A stretch of DNA of 64,000 nt from Bacillota bacterium (GCA_029550685.1 JAKPGY010000212.1:37275-101274); one strand, 5' to 3'; shown: positions 51,664 through 60,102, counted from the first letter of the stretch. Made by a program: numbers and translations. Notes: a model not told the origin generated them from the sequence alone.

Positions 51664-51714
51664 AAAGCGGGCCAAAGGAGGGGAAACCATTGCGGCCCGT
51701 TTCACTGTCTTTAA

Positions 51715-52461
51715 TTAAGTTACCAGGGGCACCAGCTTGAGCTCTCCGCAGGCGGCGAGGCGGTCGTCCTTAATAATCACCGCCCCTGTTACACCCTTAA
51801 TAGAAAGGGCGAACTCCGCTGCTTTTTGAACATCTTCCCGCTCCAAAACCATGTTGCCGGCTGCGGTGGCCACCGCATCAGCCAGGGGCGCGGAAGGGGA
51901 GAGGATCACCGCTGCATCCGCCTTGCCGAAGCTGAGGGACGGACCCACGGTACCCGACGAGGTGCAGATTGCCAGCGGGGTATGCTCCGGCCTGATTTCC
52001 AGGGCCAGGCGGTTGGAGAGGGGGGACTTGCCCGCAAAAATTCCAACCCGGCGCTGCCTGGTGCTGCGCAGGTAAATGTCACCGCCGTTCTCCACAATGA
52101 CATCCTTTGTCCGCCTGGACAGGGCCCGGCCCACATACTGGGCAAAGGCTCCGGCAACGGCAGCCATGGGACCGACACCGGCCAGGCGGGCCGCGTCGGC
52201 CATCTCAACCGCTATGGACGGGGCACCCGGCTTTAACTCGCAGGGGGAGAGGGCATGGAGGAAGGCAGGGTGCTCCTCGATATACTTTTCCAGAAGCTCC
52301 CTTTGCCTGCGCACCAGATCTTCCACCCAGCGGGCCATTTCCGGGGAAAACCTCTCCCGGCGCACCCCGATGTCCAGGTCGGTCTGACCCACGACCACCT
52401 GGAAATGGACCAGGTCATCCTGGCGGAACCTTAGCCGGTAGGAACGCTCCTGGTATTCCAA
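51715..52461 (-). CDS. UPF0280 (COG2122) ApbE-like protein, homocysteine synthesis
   Basis: 248 residues of the UPF0280 family, distantly ApbE-like (VGPMAAVAGAFAQYVGRAL, VIVENGGDIYLR, ICTSSGTVGPSLSFGKADAA). In methanogens and other anaerobes this family has been tied, together with a DUF39 protein and a NIL-ferredoxin, to making homocysteine from aspartate semialdehyde and a sulfide source. All three are consecutive here. The TTG at 52461 follows GGAGGTCAGG at the end of the ferredoxin gene; a longer frame to 52509 overlaps that gene. Confidence 0.82.
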   Translation of the reverse strand: MEYQERSYRLRFRQDDLVHFQVVVGQTDLDIGVRRERFSPEMARWVEDLVRRQRELLEKYIEEHPAFLHALSPCELKPGAPSIAVEMADAARLAGVGPMAAVAGAFAQYVGRALSRRTKDVIVENGGDIYLRSTRQRRVGIFAGKSPLSNRLALEIRPEHTPLAICTSSGTVGPSLSFGKADAAVILSPSAPLADAVATAAGNMVLEREDVQKAAEFALSIKGVTGAVIIKDDRLAACGELKLVPLVT

Positions 52462-52463
52462 GA

Positions 52464-52874
52464 CTAAAACCTGACCTCCATGGCCTTGAGCGGGCAGACC
52501 TGGACGCAAAGCTGGCAGACGATGCAGTGATCGCTGTCAAATTTAACTTCCATTGAAGGCCTTTCCAGGTGCAGGGCGCCGGTGGGGCAGATACCGGTGC
52601 AGGCGCCGCAGCTGATGCATTTTTCCTCGTTGCGGAAGACTTCCTCGGCCAGGGGCTGCACTGTAACACCCTGGCTTTTTAAAAACTCGATTCCTTTGTC
52701 GTAGTTTTCCCCGCTCAGCTCCATTACCAGCGTCCCTTCTTTATTGGGGTTGACGTTGGCCTTAAGAATGTTGATTATCAGATCGTGGTCCTTGACCAGG
52801 CGATAGATTATAGGTTTATCCGATATATCCTTGCCGAAGCGAAGGACAAATCTTTTCGGCGCCAAGCTGTTCAC
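52464..52874 (-). CDS. NIL-domain/2[4Fe-4S] ferredoxin, homocysteine synthesis
   Basis: 136 residues. The N-terminal NIL domain (about 1-75; RFVLRFGKDISDKPIIYRLV) precedes a double-cluster ferredoxin with EKCISCGACTGICPTGAL and DHCIVCQLCVQVCPLKAM, two full CxxCxxCxxxCP motifs. It is the electron-carrier partner of the DUF39 protein in the anaerobic homocysteine pathway. It lies 268 bp after the DUF39 gene and 2 bp before the UPF0280 start. The GTG start at 52874 has an AAAGGA very close; TTG 52865 is an alternative. Confidence 0.9.
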   Translation of the reverse strand: MNSLAPKRFVLRFGKDISDKPIIYRLVKDHDLIINILKANVNPNKEGTLVMELSGENYDKGIEFLKSQGVTVQPLAEEVFRNEEKCISCGACTGICPTGALHLERPSMEVKFDSDHCIVCQLCVQVCPLKAMEVRF

Positions 52875-53142
52875 TTCCTTTCTATTCTAACCCTTTACCT
52901 GCAATGCGGGCTTAACTGCCCCTAAGCCATCCGGTTGTTGAGAATACATTAAAAGCCGTTCCTTTCTTTAACGAGACATATCTCTACTTCTGACATCCAA
53001 AACGCTGAAACGGTGCCTGCGGATTGATGAAAATCCTATGCTCAGGCTAGACCACTATTGGTTTATTGGCCCGGGCGGGACGGTGGATCATCCTGCCGGA
53101 GAAATCTCCACCAGCGTTAAATTCCCGGGAGTTATAACAATT

Positions 53143-54348
53143 TTAGATGCCTTTTATTTCCAGTGTCTTGGCAGTAATGCCGTCCTTGCAGGAAGGGAGC
53201 AGTTTCACCGGTTCGGTCAGGAAGAACTCCCCATTTTTAATCCACTGCTTGAGGGTTTCGGCTATTTCCCTGGCCTTGGGATAGCTGGACAGGGAAGCAG
53301 TGGGCACTTCCCTGCCGTTGACGGTGATCTTGCCGGATTTCAGCTGGGCGTAACTGACGTAACCCAGGTTGCCGGGTATGCGCTGGCCGTAGGCCTCACT
53401 GTAGTCCACCACGGGAGCATACAGGTCGTTGTCGCTTACCGAGACACAGCGCATTACCTCCTCGTTGAGGATGGGGATGGGAATTCCGATTCCTACCATC
53501 AACGTGGCTCCATAGCCAAGGATGCTGGCTCCAACCAGCCAGTTGGGCTTCATCTGTTTTAAGTCTCCTATCAGAGAAAGGGTCCCGCCTGCCGGTCCGT
53601 AACTGTTTCCCTGGCCGTCCTGCTGAATGCCGGGGAAGTGCTGTGTTCCGTTCCAGGCCACGTAGCCGATACCGCCGCCCAGAAAAATCCTGGTGCCGAT
53701 CCCGATGGTTAGGAAGTACGGGTCGTTCAAGAGCGGGCTTAACTGGCCGGCGCTGCAATAGTTGGCGTTGCCCAGGTCGGGTTTCAACACCCCCATGTAG
53801 GTATAGATGGTCCGGTTGCTCAGGTTTACCGCACAGTTATAGTTCTGGTAGGAATTGCGCGGGTTGAAGAGGATGGCTTCGTTGATGTCGTCCAGGGTGA
53901 TGTAGGTCTCCAGCTCCCGGCGGGGATAGCAGTCGGTTACATAGGAAACTGCCTCCAGCTTGACCGGCTTGCGGGCTACGAGGTCATGGATGACATGCCC
54001 GCCACCGTAACGGAATTCACCAGGGTAATTGCTGTTGCAGGGGTCGCCCTCGGGGAGTTCGGTAGCGCCGAGGTAGGCGTCTACGGCGGCGATCCCGCTA
54101 TAAGCAGGAACCCCGTTAAGCCATACTTTTTGCATTTTCATGCGGGGTTTGGGGTGTCCAAAGTTCAGGAAGACGCCGGAGGAACACATAGCGCTGAAGG
54201 TTCCCGTGGTAACCACGTCCACCTGCCGGGCGGCCTCAGTGATGCCCTTTTCCTCCACCAGAGAGAGGATTTCTTCGGCAGTGAGTACAACTGCCTTGCC
54301 GGACTTGATTTTTTCATTAATCTCGGCGTAGGTTCTTTCAATTGCCAT
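53143..54348 (-). CDS. DUF39 homocysteine biosynthesis protein
   Basis: 401 residues of the DUF39 (COG1900) family: TYAEINEKIKSGKAVVLTAE, VDVVTTGTFSAMCSSGVFLN, GDPCNSNYPGEFRYGGGHVI, and GIGTRIFLGGGIGYVAWNG. It has conserved cysteines (MCSS, DPCNSN, ANYCSAGQLSP). This family is the core of the O-acetylhomoserine-independent homocysteine pathway in anaerobes. An S-box SAM riboswitch with terminator precedes it, fitting control by methionine supply. The ATG has AAGGGAGGT 9 nt upstream. First gene of the operon with the NIL-ferredoxin and UPF0280. Confidence 0.92.
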   Translation of the reverse strand: MAIERTYAEINEKIKSGKAVVLTAEEILSLVEEKGITEAARQVDVVTTGTFSAMCSSGVFLNFGHPKPRMKMQKVWLNGVPAYSGIAAVDAYLGATELPEGDPCNSNYPGEFRYGGGHVIHDLVARKPVKLEAVSYVTDCYPRRELETYITLDDINEAILFNPRNSYQNYNCAVNLSNRTIYTYMGVLKPDLGNANYCSAGQLSPLLNDPYFLTIGIGTRIFLGGGIGYVAWNGTQHFPGIQQDGQGNSYGPAGGTLSLIGDLKQMKPNWLVGASILGYGATLMVGIGIPIPILNEEVMRCVSVSDNDLYAPVVDYSEAYGQRIPGNLGYVSYAQLKSGKITVNGREVPTASLSSYPKAREIAETLKQWIKNGEFFLTEPVKLLPSCKDGITAKTLEIKGI

Positions 54349-54396
54349 TGTTTAGTGTACCTCCCTTGTTATTGCTCTTCCCGATTAAACAAATTG

Positions 54397-54557
54397 AAAA
54401 CCTCTTCAAACAGAAGAGGCTAGAAAAATTAACTTCTACCCTTATCTGCCAGAAGAAAACATCTCCTGCTGGAATTAGCACCATTTTGAGAAGTGGTTCT
54501 TCCCAACGGTTGCCGGGCTTCACTGGGCCAGTTCCCTCCGCCACTCCGGATAAGAGC
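54397..54557 (-). ncRNA. SAM-I (S-box) riboswitch with terminator
   Basis: On the minus strand: CTCTTATCCGGAGTGGCGGA, GGGAACTGGCCCAGTGAAGC, CCGGCAACC, then AATGGTGCTAATTCCAGCAG and the closing GATAAGGG (about 54445-54438), the S-box core. It is followed by the terminator CCTCTTC-TGTTT-GAAGAGG-TTTTC (54419-54397). When SAM binds, the downstream DUF39 operon should be switched off. It starts about 90-210 bp upstream of the DUF39 ATG. Confidence 0.93.
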
Positions 54558-54669
54558 AATGGATAAATATTTAGTTGCTTTAGGCTTTAGTTTATCAATT
54601 ATACCATTGGGTGTCAACGGTTAATGTATCTTAAATCTTATGTTTAATTGTTTAATGATAGACGGTGGA

Positions 54670-55524
54670 TCAAACACTTCTACTTCGAACCCGGCTTTTC
54701 TCAGCGCTTTTGCTCCTTTGTAGACTGGCAGCGGCTTTTTTACCTGCAAGGATTAACAGCAAGAGCGAAACCGAAAAGAGGATAATGGTGCCACCGGGTG
54801 AGAGGTCCAAATAAAAAGAGGCGAAAATACCTATCAGAACGGAAGCCAGGCTTAGCCCCATGGAAAGGAGCAGAGCTCCTTTAAAGCTTCTGGCAAGCTG
54901 GAGGGCGCCGGCTACCGGCAGGATCATCAGGGAAGACACCAGCAGAATTCCCACCACCCGCATGGAAATGGCGGTGACCATTGCCGTCAGTACCGTAAAA
55001 CCCATACTAATGGTCCGGACTGCTACACCTGCGGAAGCCGCTGCATCTTCATCAAGTGTTATAAAGTAAAGCTCTTTGAAAAAAAGAGCAATCAAGCCCA
55101 GGGCGGCTAAACCGATCCCGGTGACGAGACGGAAATCCTTTTCATCAATTAAGATGATGCTGCCGAAAAGATAGCTGAGGATGCTGGTATTAAAGCCCTT
55201 CCCCAGGCTCAGCAGGACAGCTGCCAGGGCCAGCCCCGTAGACAGGATAATGGCGATGGAAAGCTCGGAATAGGTCCGGTAATTCTCCCTCAGCTTTTCA
55301 ATCAGGAAAGCGCCGCAAACTGAAAAAAGGGAGGCGGAGAGCACGGGGTGAGCGCCGGTCAAAAGGCCTGCAGCCACTCCAGCCAGCGAGATGTGGGATA
55401 GCGCGTCGGCAATCAGGGACATTCTCCTGAGCACAATGAACAGGCCAATCACCGGGCAGGTGATCCCAACCACAATACCCATTAAAATTGCCCTGTTCAT
55501 ATATCCATACTGAAATATTTCCAA
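54670..55524 (-). CDS. znuB: Zinc-type ABC transporter permease (ZnuB-like)
   Basis: 284 residues with about eight to nine TM segments. Typical metal-permease blocks: IGLFIVLRRMSLIADALSHI, SLAGVAAGL, and MRVVGILLVSSLMILPVAGA. The TTG at 55524 follows GGGAGGG by 7 nt and lies 20 bp after the znuC stop, so it is preferred over a longer frame inside znuC (start 55593). The C-terminus is basic (KSAEKSRVRSRSV). Last gene of zur-znuA-znuC-znuB. Confidence 0.9.
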   Translation of the reverse strand: MEIFQYGYMNRAILMGIVVGITCPVIGLFIVLRRMSLIADALSHISLAGVAAGLLTGAHPVLSASLFSVCGAFLIEKLRENYRTYSELSIAIILSTGLALAAVLLSLGKGFNTSILSYLFGSIILIDEKDFRLVTGIGLAALGLIALFFKELYFITLDEDAAASAGVAVRTISMGFTVLTAMVTAISMRVVGILLVSSLMILPVAGALQLARSFKGALLLSMGLSLASVLIGIFASFYLDLSPGGTIILFSVSLLLLILAGKKAAASLQRSKSAEKSRVRSRSV

Positions 55525-55543
55525 AAGCTTTCCCTCCCGTAAA

Positions 55544-56278
55544 TCAAGCGCTCCAGAGTCTTTTGCGGCAGGTGGCACCTTGCGGAGAGTCACTCAAGTT
55601 ATAACAGCAGGAGCAAAGGTACCGGTCAAGACATACCTGGCGGTCCACTATTGTTGATATAGCTTCCAGGTCATGGGAAACAAGCATCAGGGTAAGACCT
55701 TTTCTAACAACCAGATCCTTTAAAAGGGAATAAAAGCGGGCCTGGTTTTCCGGGTCCATACCCGCCGTTGGTTCGTCCAGGAGCAGCAGTTCCGGGTGTC
55801 CCGCCAGGGCCCGGGCAATGAACACGCGCTGCTGCTGCCCGCCCGAAAGGGAGCCGATGGGTTTATGAATATGCTCGGCCATGCCTACCTCCCCCAGGGC
55901 CTCCCGGGCAATGGAACGGTCTTCCCTGTTATAATAGCGAAAAAGTCCCCGCCGGCTGATGCGCCCGGCCAGCACGACCTCTTCCACGGTGGAGGGAAAG
56001 CCGCTATTGATGAAACCAGCCTTTTGGGGAACATAACTCAGCCTTCCATGCTCTTTAAACTCATTCAGGGGCTGGCCGAATAATTTGATCCTGCCACTGG
56101 CAGGTTTCAAAAGGCCCACAACAAGTTTCAGTAAGGTGCTTTTACCGGCCCCGTTAGGGCCGGTTATCCCTACGGATTCGCCGGGCTGCACAGACAGGCT
56201 AATTCCTTCCAGGACAGGGTGGCAGCCATAGCTAAAACTGACGTTTTCTATTTCTAGGACAGGCCTGGCAGTGTTCAT
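55544..56278 (-). CDS. znuC: Zinc-type ABC transporter ATPase (ZnuC-like)
   Basis: 244 residues. Walker A GITGPNGAGKSTLLKLVVG, signature LSGGQQQRVFIARAL, Walker B LLLLDEPTAGMDP and H-loop LMLVSHDLEAIS are intact. The C-terminus is unusual, with a Cys cluster (CLDRYLCSCCYNLSDSPQGATC) that could bind metal and sense zinc status. It overlaps the end of znuA by 4 bp. Energises zinc import through ZnuB. Confidence 0.93.
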   Translation of the reverse strand: MNTARPVLEIENVSFSYGCHPVLEGISLSVQPGESVGITGPNGAGKSTLLKLVVGLLKPASGRIKLFGQPLNEFKEHGRLSYVPQKAGFINSGFPSTVEEVVLAGRISRRGLFRYYNREDRSIAREALGEVGMAEHIHKPIGSLSGGQQQRVFIARALAGHPELLLLDEPTAGMDPENQARFYSLLKDLVVRKGLTLMLVSHDLEAISTIVDRQVCLDRYLCSCCYNLSDSPQGATCRKRLWSA

Positions 56279-57357
56279 GGTTCCACCACCTCAAGGGCTT
56301 TCTGTAAATTTACAAGGTTTTCCCGCATCACCGTAAGGTAATCCTTGCCGGCATTAATTTCCTCCGCCGTAAGATTACCCAGGGGGTTTAGCACCAGGGT
56401 TTCGGCGCCGGTTTCAGCGGCAATGATTTGTGCTACCTTGGGGCTCACCAGTGTTTCAAAGAAGATATAACGAATCCTTTTTTCGTTAATCAGCTTAATT
56501 ATTTCAGCCATCCGGGCTGGGGCAGGCTCGACTTCAGGGGAAAGGCCCCTAATGGGTACCTGGACCAGGCCGTAGCGCCTGGCCAGGTAGCCGAAGGCAG
56601 CATGGGAGGTTATAAATTCCCTGTGTACGGTACGGGCCAGCCCGTTTTGGTAATCGTTATGAAGGGCTTCCAGTTTGTCCAGGTACTCACGGGCATTGGT
56701 TTCGTAAAAAAGCTTGTTTTCGGGGTCGGCCTGAACCAGGCCGGCAGCGATGTTTTCAACTATTTTCATGGCATTGACGGGGTCTACCCAGATATGCGGG
56801 TCTGTTGTTGAATGATCTTTCCGCGGGTTGCCGGAGTTATTTAGAGGGGTCTGGTCTTTATGCTCATCGCTGCTGTTCTCATTTTCATCCCCCTTACCGG
56901 CTAGCAATTGTATACCACTGCTGGCGTTCACTATGACCAGTTCCGGTCCTGCGGCCACATTCAATACCTTATCGATCCAGCTTTCCATGCCCGCCCCGCA
57001 ATACACAAAAAGATTTGCTTCCTGAATTGACGCCAGGTCCCTGGGTGTAGGTTCCCACTCATGGGGTTCCGTGCCGGGCGGTACCAGGCAGGAAAGATCT
57101 ATTTTATCCTTGCCGATGTTTCTGGCAAAATCATAGAGCGGGTAGATTGTGCAATAAACTTTCACCGGCCGCAAGTCCGGGGAATTGTTCACCGGTGTCT
57201 CCCTTTGCCCGGCGCAACCGGAAAAAGACAGACAGGTTACGATCAAAAACAGAGCCGTTAAGGCAGCACAGAACCCTTTGAAGGAGTTTCGTGCCGGCCC
57301 GGCAGGTTTTTGCAGAGGCTTTCCACGCTTCCTTTTCGTAATAAAACAATGGAACAC
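56275..57357 (-). CDS. znuA: Zinc-binding lipoprotein (ZnuA-like)
   Basis: 360 residues, cluster A-I binding protein. Lipobox FSGC (Cys at about residue 49) after a long basic N-terminus. Metal ligands fit: PGTEPHEWEP (His), TDPHIWVDP (His), FITSHAAFGYLA (His) and a late acidic residue. A charged loop with DENENSSDEHKDQ and KDHSTTD resembles the His/Asp-rich zinc loop of ZnuA. The GTG at 57357 has GGGGGAT 6 nt before it, 28 bp after zur. Zinc is favoured over manganese because of the loop and the neighbouring Zur. Confidence 0.9.
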   Translation of the reverse strand: MFHCFITKRKRGKPLQKPAGPARNSFKGFCAALTALFLIVTCLSFSGCAGQRETPVNNSPDLRPVKVYCTIYPLYDFARNIGKDKIDLSCLVPPGTEPHEWEPTPRDLASIQEANLFVYCGAGMESWIDKVLNVAAGPELVIVNASSGIQLLAGKGDENENSSDEHKDQTPLNNSGNPRKDHSTTDPHIWVDPVNAMKIVENIAAGLVQADPENKLFYETNAREYLDKLEALHNDYQNGLARTVHREFITSHAAFGYLARRYGLVQVPIRGLSPEVEPAPARMAEIIKLINEKRIRYIFFETLVSPKVAQIIAAETGAETLVLNPLGNLTAEEINAGKDYLTVMRENLVNLQKALEVVEP

Positions 57358-57385
57358 GGACCAATCCCCCTATCTTGCTTGCAAG

Positions 57386-57814
57386 TCAATTATTTTTACA
57401 GGCTGCGCAATATCCATAGATTTCGAAACGGTGTTCCTTAATTTCAAAGTCTTTTTCCTGCAAAAATTTTTTTTGATCAAAGTATTCCAGAGGGCAGAAA
57501 TCAACCGGCTCTGAGGCGCCGCATTTTAAACATACAAGATGATGGTGGTGACTGTTTAATTTGTTTATTTCATAGCAGCTTTTTCCCTCTATATGGTTAA
57601 GCTTGCAGATCAGATTAATGCTTAAAAGAACATTTAGGTTGCGGTAAACCGTATCCAGGCTGATGTTCGGGTGTTTTTCGGTGACCTTTTGGTGAATTTC
57701 CTCAGCGCTCTGAGGTACAGGACAGGAAAGGATAGCCTTCAGGATTTCCTGCCGCTGGGGAGTTATTTTATACCCGTTCATACGCAGCTTTTCAATGAGT
57801 TGCTCTTCCTTCAA
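57386..57814 (-). CDS. zur: Fur-family zinc uptake regulator (Zur-like)
   Basis: 142 residues. Winged helix (YKITPQRQEILKAILSCPVP, NISLDTVYRNLNVLLSI) and a C-terminal metal domain with LNSHHHHLVCLKCG and YGYCAACKNN, giving the two CxxC pairs of the structural zinc site and the His-rich regulatory site. Position at the head of znuACB fits Zur, though PerR/Fur cannot be excluded on sequence alone. It is preceded by a promoter with a palindrome at the start site, so it likely represses its own operon when zinc is ample. Confidence 0.9.
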   Translation of the reverse strand: MKEEQLIEKLRMNGYKITPQRQEILKAILSCPVPQSAEEIHQKVTEKHPNISLDTVYRNLNVLLSINLICKLNHIEGKSCYEINKLNSHHHHLVCLKCGASEPVDFCPLEYFDQKKFLQEKDFEIKEHRFEIYGYCAACKNN

Positions 57815-57848
57815 GGACTCGCCTCCTAAATAATAATTATTCTTAATT

Positions 57849-57890
57849 AGTAATCAATATTACTTATATCAGGAAATAATAAAATGTCAA
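57849..57890 (-). promoter_or_regulatory. zur-znu promoter with Fur-family box
   Basis: Minus-strand TTGACA (57890-57885), 16 bp, TATAAG (57868-57863). AGTAAT-CAAT-ATTACT (57849-57864), a perfect 6-bp palindrome, overlaps the -10 end and start site, as a Zur box would. AT-rich dyads continue to the GGAGG ribosome site near 57823-57828. The stretch 57891-58249 holds no supported gene. Confidence 0.7.
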
Positions 57891-58249
57891 GTTCTTGACC
57901 GGTTTGATTGAGCTGCTGCAGATTTAAAATTACCAGAAAAATAATTGAAAAATAATAAAGCAGAAACAAGGGAAAGCAAAAAGGGAACTTACCCCAGGAA
58001 AAAGATAAAGATTAGGTCGAGATATATTAAGAAAGCTTAACCATATAATATGAGTGAGCTGTCTGCAGTTATCTCAGTAAGGGGTGGATAGGAAAAGGGA
58101 AAGGGGAAAATTAATATTGAGGGTCTCTTTTGTCTGGCGGCAGGTTTAGAGAAACGGTGGATTATTTCTATTTCAGCCGGCAGCCCGAAAGGCAATAATA
58201 ATACAGACTTAACCAAATGGGTTAAGCAAGAACTTACAGTCTAAAAAAC

Positions 58250-58570
58250 ATTTCAGTTTTGGGAACTGTTCAAGCCGGGGAATCGCTGTTTTCTACTTAA
58301 ATGCTTACCGGTTGCCTGCCCTTGCCTAAGATTTTGACAGGGGAGATGGATTTTGCTCTCCATGTTCAAGGTGGATCGATGGCGGTCGAGGGGATTTGTG
58401 ACGGTGACATGGTGTTTATTCGCCGCCAGTCCCATGTGGACTTTTACGGGCAGATAAGCTGTGCCCTGATTCACGGTAAAGAGAATTCTCTATATAAATT
58501 GTTAGGGATAAGAGCAGCAAAATCAATCTATGTGTCGCAAACCCGTTATTATCTTCAGATCTTCTTGTGA
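58250..58570 (+). pseudogene. S24 peptidase/LexA-like fragment with in-frame stop
   Basis: The frame reads ISVLGTVQAGESLFST, TAA (58298-58300), then MLTGCLPLPKILTGEMDFAL, HVQGGSMAVEGICDGDMVFI and onward to 58570. This is the S24 protease core of phage-type or LexA-type repressors: an AG cleavage-site context, the GDSM nucleophile motif (here GGSM) and CDGDMVFI. The N-terminal DNA-binding domain and start are missing. Probably a relic of a phage or mobile-element repressor. Confidence 0.7.
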
Positions 58571-58637
58571 GTGAGACTGAATTGGCTATTCAGGGTGTTT
58601 GCGCAGGTGTTTGAATTTCCTCCAGCCCTACCGGACT

Positions 58638-58898
58638 CTATAAAATACTTTCTTTTCTAAGCCCATAAGGGGTCTGAACTTCATTTGCGCTGGTCTTCAA
58701 GGGGCGGATGTGAAAATGGTTGTGTTGGATTCTAAGCAGGTGGATTGTATTGCAGAGAGGGCATTTTTTGGTTTCTCCGTCTTTGAAGCGTATCTCTCCG
58801 ATGTGCTTGCCGCAGCAGGTAATCTCGATGCTGATAATTTTGCTGTTGTTAATAACATTGACCCGGTAGTCAGTTTTGTAATTTTTAACCTGATGCAT
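58638..58898 (-). CDS. Small zinc-ribbon-like protein, function unknown
   Basis: 86 residues. Two cysteine pairs, EITCCGKHIGEIRF and KKCPLCNTIHLL, make a likely zinc ribbon, followed by a His-rich stretch (HNHFHIRP). The ATG at 58898 has GAGGTGAT about 7 nt upstream, and the minus-strand frame is better supported than overlapping plus-strand frames. No family recognised. It could bind metal or nucleic acid; its nearness to the zinc operon may be chance. Confidence 0.6.
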   Translation of the reverse strand: MHQVKNYKTDYRVNVINNSKIISIEITCCGKHIGEIRFKDGETKKCPLCNTIHLLRIQHNHFHIRPLKTSANEVQTPYGLRKESIL

Positions 58899-58987
58899 GG
58901 CGACATCACCTCATTAAAAATAGTTGTTAGGTAATCCCAATATAGCATTTGTTCCATGCGGTGGCAACCCCGTTAGGGTGCTTAAGA

Positions 58988-59018
58988 TAAAAAAGAGACC
59001 TTAAAAAAGGCCTCTTTA
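58988..59018 (-). terminator. Rho-independent terminator
   Basis: Minus-strand AAAGAGGCC and GGTCTCTTT (with one G-T pair) around TTTTTTAA, then a run of T (plus-strand A-run at about 58988-58994). It directly follows the stop of the 48-residue gene. Confidence 0.8.
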
Positions 59019-59162
59019 ACATGTGGCATTTTCATTATCCTTGGAAATCCCGGATTGTGAGCAGGATTCAGCGCAACTCTCCTCTTCCAGGGAAACATCG
59101 CTTTCTTCCGTTACCGGGCTTATCTTAGGAGCCTTTCGCTTGTCTTTCTTATCGGCAGTCAT
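59016..59162 (-). CDS. 48-residue charged Cys-containing protein
   Basis: Reads MTADKKDKRKAPKISPVTEE, then SDVSLEEESCAESCSQSG and ends NENATC. AAGGAGGT lies 9 nt before the ATG (plus 59172-59179) and a terminator lies immediately after the stop, so it is a complete small transcription unit. Basic N-terminus, acidic middle, three cysteines (CAESC and C-terminal C) suggest a metal-binding or modified peptide. No family recognised; no modification enzymes adjoin it. Confidence 0.6.
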   Translation of the reverse strand: MTADKKDKRKAPKISPVTEESDVSLEEESCAESCSQSGISKDNENATC

Positions 59163-59258
59163 TAATAAAATACCTCCTTATTTTGATTTAAATTGTATTA
59201 TGGGCAGGTTTTGCTAATCATATACCTCGAAGAATGCATAAAAAATTTTCACTCCTGA

Positions 59259-59294
59259 TAAAAAAGAAAGGTGCAGGGAGCTCCTACACCTTTT
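59259..59294 (-). terminator. Rho-independent terminator after DUF378 gene
   Basis: Minus-strand AAAAGGTGTAGGAGC pairs with GCTCCCTGCACCTTT-type sequence (59267-59294), followed by CTTTTTT (to about 59259). It lies 50 bp past the DUF378 stop. Confidence 0.8.
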
Positions 59295-59345
59295 CTATAA
59301 AAGATATTTTTCACGTGGTTTCAAATTCTTAATTATGATTGCATA

Positions 59346-59576
59346 TTATTTCTGATTATTTCTGACAGCAGCGTTTTCTCTGAAAAAGAAGGAGATGGCA
59401 TAGATGCCGGATAAGCCAACCAGGGTGTAAATAACCTTACTTAGCGGGGAGGCCTGTCTTATTGTTTCACCTCCGAACAGAGCCGTGACCAGGTCCCATT
59501 CAAACAGGCCTACCAGCAACCAATTCAATGCGCCGATAATGATCAGAGCTAAGACGATTCTGTTTAACCATTCCAT
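59346..59576 (-). CDS. DUF378 small membrane protein
   Basis: 76 residues with two TM helices (IVLALIIIGALNWLLVGLF and SKVIYTLVGLSGIYAISFFF) linked by a short loop (ALFGGETIRQASPL). The NWLLVGLF and GLSGIYA blocks are the DUF378 signature. A frequent small protein of Firmicutes with unknown function. AGGAGGAGT precedes the ATG, and a terminator follows, so it is monocistronic. Confidence 0.9.
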   Translation of the reverse strand: MEWLNRIVLALIIIGALNWLLVGLFEWDLVTALFGGETIRQASPLSKVIYTLVGLSGIYAISFFFRENAAVRNNQK

Positions 59577-59817
59577 GATTAACTCCTCCTAGATGTTTGT
59601 GATATCTTTATTATGTTAAAAGTTAAATTAAGTTATACTTCGTGGGGGCATAAAAAGTAAGTAATGGCAGTAGCGGCAGCACCAGGAAAATTTAAAAAAA
59701 ATAAGGCGACCAATAGATCACCTTTCTGCTTCATTTAAGAACACCAGTGTCAAGGTAAGTTCAAAAATGAAACACATGCCTGTTCAATTATTTATTAACA
59801 ACTTCAATTGGTAATTG

Positions 59818-60102
59818 TTAATTGTTCTTTTTTTGTACAAAACCCAGCATAACCCTGTAGGGTCCAGGCGTACCGGGCGGTACGAAGGCTACACGATCCC
59901 CGGGCTTTACCGGATAGTCCATACCGTTTGCCAGACCGTTAACGAAGACCACCTCGATCTTGTCATAGGGCAGATCGAGCATTTTGGCCAGTTCTCCGGT
60001 TGTAGTAGGTTCTTTAAGCTCAACCGAGATGGGAAGAGGCCAGTTCCTCTCTTGAAAGATTTTTAATATATCGCCAAAACCCCTTACTTCTACAGTGCCC
60101 AT
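59818..60102 (-). CDS. MoaD/ThiS-family beta-grasp protein
   Basis: 94 residues with a ubiquitin-like fold: VEVRGFGDILKIFQERNWPL, TTTGELAKMLDLPYDKIEVV, FVNGLANGMDYPVKPGDRVA, FVPPGTPGPYRVMLG. It belongs to a MoaD/ThiS-related group that lacks the terminal Gly-Gly needed for sulfur transfer, so it is probably not a sulfur carrier in molybdopterin synthesis. It may be a scaffold or a regulatory relative. Monocistronic; AGGAGGG precedes the ATG. Confidence 0.78.
   Translation of the reverse strand: MGTVEVRGFGDILKIFQERNWPLPISVELKEPTTTGELAKMLDLPYDKIEVVFVNGLANGMDYPVKPGDRVAFVPPGTPGPYRVMLGFVQKKNN

Noticed and set aside
58710..58934. 74-codon plus-strand frame
   Set aside because: Antisense to the zinc-ribbon gene, which has a ribosome site and paired cysteines.
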